NCBI GenBank assembly: GCA_025084515.1
Contig: JAJAGP010000182.1
Location: 578,951-642,950, forward strand
Length of the DNA stretch: 64,000 nt
Source: Ancistrus triradiatus
Taxonomy: Eukaryota > Chordata > Actinopteri > Siluriformes > Loricariidae
Direction of reading: 5' to 3'
A model generated the notes under the pieces. The model had not been told where the DNA came from. It saw only the letters and a list, made by a program, of their open reading frames with translations, and ran no database searches. This document shows, in pieces, positions 55,773-64,000 of this stretch (positions are counted from its first letter, which is position 1; every line of letters starts with the position of its first letter). The position numbers and the translations under genes are program-made.

Positions 55773-56562
55773 TAGGGATGCACCAGTGAAAAGACCAAAT
55801 AATTTATATGGAACAAGGATTTTTTGATGATGTGATCAAATTGCAGGCAGCGTGGAGCGAGGTGCTCTTTGTAAATGCAGCAAACATGTCGGCTGTATGG
55901 AAACAGGTCTCTACAGTGCGAGCATTTTGTTTGCATTTGCTAAATGTCTTAATGTAAAGTGTTAATTTGTGCATTCTTTTAAAAGAAATGTGTGCCATGC
56001 CACTGTCGCCATTACTAAATGTTCATTGGGTCTGTCTCAATAACTAGTGAGTGTCCTTGCTGCCTACTTCCTATGTAGGGCACTCTCTTTGAGGGCTTTC
56101 TAATGACAATGGACTGGTTAATGAGAGAGTATACCTGGTTACTGATTGCGTCACGCCTGCTAGAATGCTAGAAAAGTTTTACAGGCCTTGATTATAGTCT
56201 TTGCCATTTTACCTTTCCTTAAGGTTTCTTTCTGGAGGAACATCGTAACACGCACATTTTTGCCGAGTTGTGATAAGAGTAATAGATAAAATGTAGACAT
56301 CCACAAAGTTGGATAATTTCCTCACCCTGTCTTGACAAAAAGGAACATTCAGTTTTCTTATCCCATGTTTATTCATGCATAATCTGGAGGAATAAAGTAA
56401 AAAAAGTAAAAAGAGAAATTAAACAAAACAAAAATTAGTTTGTGCTTGATTAAATTGCAAAACCTGTGAAAAACAGTGTTCGGTATTCAGCCTTTGGCCA
56501 AATGTTTCATTTTGTTTGGTTTCAATCTCGACCAAAAATTTTCATTTTGGTGCATCCCTAAT
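55773..56562 (+). mobile_element. hAT-like element remnant
   Basis: The ends TAGGGATGCACCAGTGAAAA and (reverse complement) TTAGGGATGCACCAAAATGA form inverted repeats, in a TAA-rich site that hides the 8-bp duplication. Inside, ATGTCGGCTGTATGGAAACAG (55887 on) reads MSAVWKQ, like the start of hAT/Charlie-type BED-finger transposases, but the frame decays at once. Non-autonomous. Confidence 0.6.
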
Positions 56563-57224
56563 AATAATATCCAGTAAATAAAAAACATCATAGTCAGCCA
56601 CACAGGCTGTAAAATAATTGCAGTGTTCATTGCAGTGTTTCCGCTACATACATTGCCACCACTGCTTCAGACCTCTATGACTTATCATGAATTTGCAAAA
56701 CTCTGCAGAGGTGTTTTAATTTGAAGTGACGAACAGAGAGTGAAACAAAAGTGGAGAGCGATTACGCCCAAGGGAGAGGGAGAAGCCAGAGAGGGGAGAG
56801 TACAGAGAAAGGTAGATTAACTTTAGTTAAGTTAGGTAGATTTTACAGAACATTGGCAAGGTAACATATAGCACATCGGCAGCAGGCACAGGCACACTGA
56901 CGCTTCATGATAAAAGATGCATCAATAATTGATTAATAATCAAATCACAGCCCTCTGAATTATAATCATATCATCTACATTGTACACGTTTTGTATAATA
57001 TTATTTAGTAAGTGCAAGAGTTTCTTTAATGTTTGTTTATTGCATCTTTTGAGGTTAGGTCATTTTCCTGATTTTACTTGGTAACTGATCTATGTATCAA
57101 AAAGAGATCATTACCATATTCTTATTTATATTTTATAAACATATTTGTGTGTGGTTTTCATTGTGTTGATATTATTACCTGTGTGCCTTGATAAATAACG
57201 TATTAAGTTAAAACTAAGGTGGTT
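56563..57224. other. Non-coding; includes a repeat end near 56940
   Basis: A string GATTAATAATCAAATCACAGCCCTC at 56931-56955 looks like a hAT-type terminus. No gene. Confidence 0.35.
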
Positions 57225-57320
57225 AAACCTGTGCAAGCTCCACTCAGAACGGACCCAATCCACTCCAACCGGGTATTGAACCCAGGACCTTCTTGCTGTG
57301 AGACGATGGTGTAACTGAGC
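57225..57320. repeat. SINE-like scrap
   Basis: GTATTGAACCCAGGACCTTC and TTGCTGTGAGACGATGGTG match the repeat family of 9014-9125 and 20478-20668. Confidence 0.5.
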
Positions 57321-57329
57321 AACTGAGCA

Positions 57330-57790
57330 ACTCCTGCATTTGTACACAAGCTGTCTGACTGTGCATTGGAGGAACCCAAACTGTTTAGAAATTGTTTTCT
57401 TACGGTTTTCAGCCTGATGAGCGGAAGCAGCTCTTTTTGTGAGGTCCTCAGAAATATCCTTGGTGTCAAGAGACACCTCTACAAATGTGTTGTGATAGTC
57501 AGAATTTGATAGATCCCTTTTCATTAAATACAACAGGGCATACACTCTTTGCCATCCAGATGGTTTGAAAACACCTGGCTATATTTTTAACTTTTATTTT
57601 TATTTATTTATTTATTTATTTTTTAAATTAACTGCTAATCCTATAAGTATTGACCAAGTATAGTACTGTTTTCTCATTTGATTATTTGCATTCTCTTTAT
57701 CTACTCGTAGGACTTGAGTGAAACTCTGATGAGGTTTAAGGCAATATTTATTCAGAAATATAGAAAATTCTAAAGAATTCATAAACTGTA
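57330..57790 (-). mobile_element. Tc1 family A end fragment
   Basis: On the reverse strand this carries the first part of the transposase (frames 57126-57545 and 57203-57469 contain QSDSLCTNAG-type shadows) and the terminal repeat up to about 57790 (TTCAGAAATATAGAAAATTC). Heavily diverged. Confidence 0.7.
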
Positions 57791-58308
57791 TATGATGAGC
57801 TGATTTCCAGAGTGAGTTGCGTTTGGTGAAACAGTCTAAATTATTAAATTTCTGTAACATGTAGTGCCTATACACACTTGTTTAATATTTGATTCGATTT
57901 GAGCAAGAGCTAGTTTGGATGGAGCTTCTTATAGCAGTATTTAGTTCAGCATTAAAACACCCAGATTCAGTTTTAAAGTTTTTCTCACAGACTTCACAAT
58001 TAGCTGTGAATTCAATTATGACATAATAGGGAGAAATGTAGTGGTTTTATGTGTTGTTATTTAACTATGACGGCCAGTTTGTTATAAACACTTTATTTTA
58101 TAAACTTCAAAATAATTTCTCACCCTCTAGTCTAATTACATACAACGTCCGTACGCAGGATCCCTTGTGGTTTTACAAGCAGGTAATTAAAGTGAAACAA
58201 ATTACTTATTAAATAGAATAACTTATCAGTGCCTTATTAAAAGTCCTTTTTGTTGCATTGGAATTTGTGATACAGAAATGGGGTAGATGTGTAAGTCATG
58301 TGTACCTA
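57791..58308. other. Non-coding, nothing recognised
   Basis: AT-rich spacer between two Tc1 remnants. Confidence 0.4.
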
Positions 58309-58901
58309 CAGTGGGGATAAAAAGTATTGTCAGCCACTGATTGTGCAAGTTCTCCTACTTCGAAAGATGAGAAAGGTCTGTAATTTTCATCATGGGTACA
58401 CTTCAACTATGAGACGAGAGACAAAATGAGAAAGAAACTCCAGGAAATCACATTGTAGGATTTTTAAAGAATTTAATTGTAAATTATGGTGGAACATTTG
58501 GTCAACTCAATACTTTGTAACATAACCTTTGTTGGCAATGACAGGTCAAACGTTTCCTGCAAGTCTTCACCAGGTTGGCACACACTGTAGCTGGTATTTT
58601 GGCCCTTTGCCATTAATACAGGTAACGAGTTCAGGACAGAAGAGCTTCTTAAAGAAGAAGTTACAGGTCTGTGAGAACCAGAAATTTTGCTTGTTTGTGG
58701 GTGAGCAAATACTTATTTTCCACCATGATTTACAATTTAATTTTTTAAAAATCCTTCAATGTAATTTCCTGGATTTTTTTTTCTCATTTTGTCTCTCATA
58801 GTTGAAGTGTACCTATGATGAAAATTACAAACCTGTCTCATCTTTCTAAATAGGAGAACTTGCACAATCAGTGGCTGACTAAATACTTTTTTGCTCCACT
58901 G
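58309..58901. mobile_element. Internally deleted Tc1 family C element (MITE-like)
   Basis: TA flanks; the left end CAGTGGGGATAAAAAGTATT and the right end (reverse complement CAGTGGAGCAAAAAAGTATT) are family C termini with long inner repeats. About 1 kb of transposase is missing: the join is near 58603, where GGTATTTTGGCCC runs straight into sequence from beyond the N-terminal end (compare 62190-62260). Both ends being intact, it could be mobilised in trans if a source existed. Confidence 0.85.
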
Positions 58902-61764
58902 TACTTCGGTCAGGTGTTCAAATGTTTCCTGTAGTAATGCTGGATCTATTACAGCCTTAGAGAATCCTCTATTTTTCCCTCAGCACAGCTATCACACAGA
59001 CCTTGTCAAAGCCATGTGGATCTCACTGAAAATGATGGAGGCTGAAACATGGGAACTTCTAAAAACACGCTAGTTAATGCGTCAACGGAGAGAAACTGCC
59101 CATTATGCAATCTCCATGTATTGCCAGAGAGCATGGATTGAATGTCAAAAGAGAGTGAATCTACACTGGCTTTCTGTTGTGCAAGTAGTTTGAGAACAAC
59201 TCCTCTGGTCTCCTGTACTACTGTTGTTTTGGCCTTCGCCACGGTCTATGCAGCCTTCGAAGGACATCCCTACTCATTAGTCTCCCTACCTACTGTGCTA
59301 TCAATATAGAGAGAAACTATTTAGTTCACCAAGTAGCACTCAAAACATAACTGATATCTAATACTTCCTTGTCATGACCATACATTGGCGCTGATCTCAT
59401 TTAAAACAAACCCATGTGCCGCTGAGCTGTGTTTAGGTTACAAACTAACTGAATTCTGGATTAAAATAAAAGCACTGTGCCATTTTATGTGTGACTGTGG
59501 TCATATAACAAATCAATTACATGAGACTGATCCAACCACCGACTCTCACACTAAAAGATGGTGATTCCAGTCACTGGTCAATTGATCAGTGCTGGTTAGT
59601 TATGTTTGAGTCCATCATGGGAACTGATCTGCAACATAGCTTGTAAAGTAACGTGTTTTTGATCAGTGTCAGGCTTTTCATTCCGAAACTATGCCCATGT
59701 GACAGAAGTAGCTCTTATTTTATGTATGAGCTCCTCGTTTTGTGCTTGCTAGTTTCTACTGTTCAAAATTGCCCTGTTATGCTTTGCATTCACTCTCCTC
59801 CAGTTTGTTTGTCACCTTAAAGATTCGTCTCCCAAACAACAAAAGGACTGCTGTATTTTGCAACACAACGAAATAGAAGATAGAGCATAATATTAAACGT
59901 TAGATGTTTTTCTATCATCAGGCCATATATATCATCATATTGCACAGCCCTACTTGAGGTAATGAAATTTTCTAAGCATGGCTTTGGACTCATTTTTTTC
60001 ATGACTTCTCAGCACCAAATCGCTTTTAGCACTGCTGAATTATTAATGCCCAACAACTGTACTTCCAAACCAATAATGCTCAATAATCATGACAGTAATT
60101 CATGGAAAAGAACTACAACTACAGTAATAAACAATTGAATAAACACTCATCAGACAAATTATTATTATTATATATTGTGTTATATGCAGGGAAATCAAGT
60201 AAATATGCAGATATGGAAAGCCTAAATGCATATGAGACATTATTTAAGGTTTGATGATAGGCTAGGATTCCAGCAGCCATAGGAAGAGTAGAAATTGACA
60301 ACTGGTCATTCATAAGCACATCTAGTAGTTTTTCATTTCATATGAATTAAAATTCAGATAGTAAACATGCAGCATGATATACTTTGTGTACCTGCTCTGG
60401 GGTTGCATCATGATTTTGTTTGCAGTACTAACTGATGACTGATGCCTGTGGTGTCTTGTTGTGTATTTGAAAAGGGATGGGGGATGGGTTCCTTGTGCTC
60501 CATATACTTACCAGATGGGACTCAGCTGGGGATTTTTGTTTAGTTCTCTCATCTGATGCCAAGGTGAGTCTTCCCAGCCCTGGAGCTTTCTGTTCCAGGC
60601 TTTCAGGCAATCGCTGCGTTACAGACCAGTATTAATTACCAGGGCCATTCTAATTATGCCAGCACTGGCAGTTTAAACTAAAGAGTTACATGCACTGTTT
60701 AGCCTGCGATATCTTACTCATACAGCTTGAATCGGCATCAGGGAATATCGGTTAACCAGGAATGGCAGTCTTGCATGGATAGAGGCACATTTTTATCCTG
60801 CTTTTAATAGGCCCACAGCAGGACTGATCATCATTTGTAGTTGTTGTGAAAAACAGGACATGGAACAGAGAGAGTGTGACAGAAGGGATAACTCATGTGA
60901 TTGAGGTGGATGTGTGTCAGGATGAGCAAATCCAGTCTTGTCCTGATCCTGTCAAGTGTCATCCTGTCCTACCACAGACAGGATGATGGAGAAAGCAAAG
61001 GTCTGTTATCAAGCATCCTATGCTGTCGGCTAGGTACCAGCTCTCCCGCGACCCTGTTCAGGATTAAGTGGATAAGAAAGTGAATGAATGAATGTTATCA
61101 AGAGTCAGGCTGGGGACTTCAGGAAATTATAAGCAAAAAATAATTTGGCTTAGAACATCATTTAATAAACATTTACACTGATGGGAAGAAAATGGGCCAA
61201 ACATAAAGCTGCAAAATATTAAGTTTTTAGTGGTCCTAAATCACAAATCATTGGTCAGAAAATTAGCAAGGACTAAGAAAATGAGACCTGAGACTCTTGA
61301 GACCTGTGTCTGCAACCATTTGCTTGTCAACAAATGGCTCATGTTTTGGCCTGGTCATGTTTGAATCCTAAGGAGAATATTTGTCTCTCATTAAACATAA
61401 ACATTTTTCAACCGCTTGTCAACTGTTTGAAGCCATTACCATTGAGTGGAACATTAATTATTTTGCAAATTTTGGGTTTGGCCTGTTTTTATTATTATTA
61501 TGCTTATATGAACAGTGAGAGAGACAGAAACAAATTGTTAGTAACTGAGGAAAATATTGAGGATCCACGATTACATTTTCTAATTAAGTTATTTTTTTAT
61601 TTGCTTAAATGAGTATTACGTGTGTCTATTAAATGCCTGAGTTTGACAAATTAGTCTTGATGCCTTATTTTGTTTATTAGTTGCACACAACTTATGCAGT
61701 GTGACTTTATCTGAGTTAATGTCACGTCTGCTCCGCCTAGAAAGCTTATATCCTAGAAAGGATC
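58902..61764. other. Non-coding, about 2.9 kb, mostly unassigned
   Basis: No exon recognised. Near 60990-61092 a GGTACCAGCTCTCCCGCGACC block and a GAATGAATGAATG tail match the repeat at 20478-20668. Near 59230-59270 CAGCCTTCGAAGGACATCC looks like part of a repeat, not classified. Confidence 0.35.
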
Positions 61765-62290
61765 TATTTTGGTTTCATCTGACCACATGATGTTCTCCCA
61801 ATAATCTTCTGGATCATCCATATGCTCTCTCGCAAACTTCAGACAGGCCTGGACATGTACTGGCTAAAGCAGGGGGCCACGCCTGGCACAGCAGGATCTG
61901 AGTCCCTCTTGGCGTAGTGTGTTACTGATGGTAGCCTTGTTACTTTGGTCCCAGCTCTCTGCAGGTCCCCCACGGGATGAAATCTTGCGTGGGGCCCCAG
62001 ATCGAGGGAGATTATCAGTGTCTTTCATTTTCTTACAATTGCTCCCACAGTTGATTTATTCGCACCAACCTGCTTGCCTATTGTAGATTCACTCTTTCCA
62101 GCCTGGTGCAGGTCTACAATTTTCTTTCTGGTGTCCTTCAACAGCTCTTTGGTCTTGGCCATGGTTGAGCTTGGAGTCTGACTGTGCAGGTGCCATTTAA
62201 TACAAGTAATGAGTGAAGGACAGAAGAGCTTCTTAAAGAAGAAGTTACAGGTCTGTGAGAGCCAGAAATCTTGCTGTAAACTCAAAAAGA
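61765..62290 (-). mobile_element. Tc1 family C, N-terminal transposase fragment
   Basis: The reverse-strand ATG at about 62163 opens MAKTKELLKDTRKKIVDLHQ and SESTIGKQVGANKSTVGAIVRK, a paired-like HTH. Further sequence continues to the DETK region near 61770 in broken frames. Both terminal repeats are missing. Confidence 0.85.
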
Positions 62291-62315
62291 AACAAATAAA
62301 CTAATAAAGAAAACT

Positions 62316-63000
62316 CATGCCATAAGCATACAGCGCCGCTTTTCACGATATGCTTATGGCATGGGCTCCGCTATGCCAATGAGGTATGGGTTCGCGCATG
62401 CACGAAGTGCTAGAGCCCGGGCGGAGCTTCCATGAGCGTGTGCCACGCAAATACTTCAAATAAGCGCCTGCTGGAGTGTGGCACGGACGCGGGGAATGAA
62501 GAGGACGAGGCTATAGGAGCTCTGCATCCTCTTCAAAGCGTGATTCGCGCGGGGAATGTAAATCCCCCAATCACGAAGCAGGAGGGAGGTTGACGGCATG
62601 AGAGGGAGAAGGAGGGGCGAGTCTCGCAGCTGCGAGCGAGGCTTGAAACAGCTGAGGGAAAACCCGGCAAGATAAACAAAAATAAAACAAACCCTAGCCC
62701 TAAGTCGTACGGTTTTCCCTAACCAAAAACAAAACGCGCTCGAAAGAAAACGAAAGCGGTGTGAAGGCTGGTACAGCAAGCGTAGCTTAGCACGAAGCGT
62801 TAGCGTAGCTGCAGGGGAAGTGATGCTGCAACGCCTGTGTGAGCCCAAAGGTGTGCCTAAATAGGCCCAACAACAGGTTTCACGCAAAACGCCAAATTGG
62901 GGTTGGCGCATGCGTGATCGCACTAAAGGTGCTCATGCCCCCAACACTGGCTACTAGCGGCCCAAGCGTGACCCCTAATAAAAGGTCACACACAAGGACA
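62316..63000. other. GC-rich unit with a perfect hairpin at one end
   Basis: CATGCCATAAGCATA at 62316-62330 is exactly mirrored by TATGCTTATGGCATG at 62349-62363, with an 18-nt loop. The following 640 bp are markedly GC- and CpG-richer than the surroundings. It starts soon after a Tc1 fragment ends. It resembles an LTR or DIRS-like retroelement part inserted in reverse, but no LTR ends or proteins could be shown. The 155-codon reverse ORF (62456-62923) has no recognisable domain. Confidence 0.45.
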
Positions 63001-63035
63001 CTTGTAATTCATCCATATTCATACACATGTTCAGC

Positions 63036-63165
63036 TGCTCATTAACTCAAATATTTAATCAGTGAATCCAATGGCAACAACAGAATGCATTTGGGCATGG
63101 TCAAGACAACTTGCTGCAGCTCAAAACTGAGCATCAGAATGACGAAGGAAGGTGATTTAAGTGAC
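63036..63165 (+). mobile_element. Tc1-like element, fourth lineage, 5' leader fragment
   Basis: CAGCTGCTCATTAACTCAAATATTTAATCAG up to GAAGGAAGGTGATTTAAGTGAC corresponds to the leader and first codons of a common fish Tc1-like lineage (compare the string at 21372-21400, its 3' end). It ends after about 130 bp. Confidence 0.55.
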
Positions 63166-63199
63166 AGTTTTCAAAGGCAGGACTACCTGATTAATTTTG

Positions 63200-63342
63200 T
63201 AACTATAGACTTACCAGTTCTTCCAGTAGTCTCCAAAGTAAATTAGTTGCTGAAAAAATTTTTCTAGTCAAAATGTGTCAAGAACAGAATTCAGTGAGTT
63301 CCAAGGTGGTTGAGAACTGAGGTATCACTGTGTTTGGAATGC
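63200..63342. mobile_element. MITE right end, first copy
   Basis: TTTTCTAGTCAAAATGTGTC to GAACTGAGGTATCACTGTG matches the right end of the MITE at 6082-7487, followed by GTTTGGAATGCAGGGAGCAT. Confidence 0.55.
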
Positions 63343-63439
63343 AGGGAGCATTGTGTTAAGCTGTGCTAGCACCTGAAGCTGTTCACCTCAAGCTATTGTG
63401 GAGTTCCAGTTCTGTTTAGCTTTAGGTTGTCTCTTATAA

Positions 63440-63742
63440 ACTAACCTTTTTAGGACACATGGATACTTATTTGCAGTAAGTATACAGTACTGTAGATGTG
63501 AAAATAAAGAAAAACATGATAAACACGGCGGAGATCTTCACTGAACAATGATTGTGTGAAACTGAATCACTGGACTGTGAATTGTGAATCAAGTTTCGGC
63601 TGAAACGAAACGCGGCTGAACTCATACAAGTTTAAGTTTTGCTGAGCACATGACGAGAGCGGAGACAAATATTTCTAGTCAAAATGTGTCAAGAACAGAA
63701 TTCAACGAGTTCCAAGGTGGTTGAGAACCGAGGTACCACTGT
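63440..63742. mobile_element. MITE right half, second copy
   Basis: ACAGTACTGTAGATGTGAAAATAAAG and TTTCTAGTCAAAATGTGTC to GAACCGAGGTACCACTGTG match the MITE at 6082-7487 over a longer stretch. The same flank, GTTTGGAATGCAGGGAGCAT, follows as after the first copy. Confidence 0.6.
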
Positions 63743-63814
63743 GTTTGGAATGCAGGGAGCATTGTGTTAAAATAAACTGTAAGGTCACCCCCTCAGGGTT
63801 GTAGTATGCATATT

Positions 63815-63960
63815 CCTCAGGGTTCAACTGTGTACGTAAATGATTTACCTGAACTTTGTGAGGGTACAGTGTGTAAACTGTATGCTGATGATACAATCAT
63901 TTATGCCACAAAAAGCAGCAGCAATTTTAAATGGGCAAATGTGTTTCTCCGAGGCTTAAA
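63815..63960 (+). mobile_element. LINE reverse transcriptase fragment at window end
   Basis: The frame reads IPQGSTVYVNDLPELCEG and CKLYADDTIIYATKSSS. The PQG and YADD motifs of the RT palm are kept, but the bases between PQGS and YVND that normally encode VLGPLLF are deleted. It belongs to a LINE clade different from the L2 copies. Confidence 0.7.
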
Positions 63961-64000
63961 ATAACTCTGATTTTAAATGATAGTAAAACAGTATTGAAAT

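Noticed and set aside
62456..62923. 155-codon reverse ORF in the GC-rich unit
   Set aside because: GC-rich sequence has few stops; no domain, homologue or splice context is recognised.

Overview
The window looks like a piece of a teleost fish nuclear genome. It is AT-rich, its coding exons have spliced-type boundaries, and it is crowded with transposable elements typical of ray-finned fish: several Tc1-like lineages, L2-type and L1/Tx1-type non-LTR retrotransposons, Ty3/Gypsy elements, tRNA-derived SINEs, and hAT-like and pogo-like DNA elements. Nothing in the sequence identifies the species.

Three host-gene pieces can be supported. (1) A terminal exon of a C2H2 zinc-finger protein on the + strand (about 2276-3675) follows a good splice acceptor; its upstream exons were not found. 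(2) An intact 1179-codon, single-coding-exon secreted or GPI-type leucine-rich-repeat protein lies on the - strand (11697-15236), with a splice acceptor just 5' of its ATG and an AATAAA downstream of its stop. (3) A candidate first coding exon lies on the + strand (52765-52809, 15 codons, perfect GTAAGT donor). It has a promoter-like stretch and two short upstream ORFs; the remaining 11 kb would be its first intron.

Layout: 1-11.4 kb holds the zinc-finger exon, SINE and Tc1 scraps, a MITE carrying a collapsed Gypsy element (6.1-7.5 kb), a pogo-like element inside another MITE (9.5-10.3 kb) and a long-armed foldback element (10.4-11.3 kb). The LRR gene (11.7-15.3 kb) is followed by two nearly complete Tc1 copies in opposite orientation (16.3-19.8 kb). 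From 22.7 to 35 kb lie an L2 element on the - strand, a 5' Gypsy piece, and a Tc1 copy split by an L1/Tx1-like LINE with a 15-bp target-site duplication. From 35.1 to 48.8 kb lies a deep stack of insertions: a - strand L2 contains a Tc1 copy and a + strand L2; that L2 contains a second + strand L2 and a Gypsy element; the Gypsy integrase contains a 2.3-kb LTR-like unit. Most junctions are supported by short duplications visible in the sequence. From 48.9 to 64 kb lie more Tc1, hAT and SINE remnants around the candidate first exon, plus a GC-rich unit with a perfect hairpin near 62.3 kb.

All transposable-element ORFs seen are broken by stops, frameshifts or deletions. No non-coding RNA gene or CRISPR array was seen, and no operon-like organisation. 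The host genes show no evident functional link; what organises the window is the layering of mobile elements. All boundaries were read by eye and those without a clear junction are approximate.
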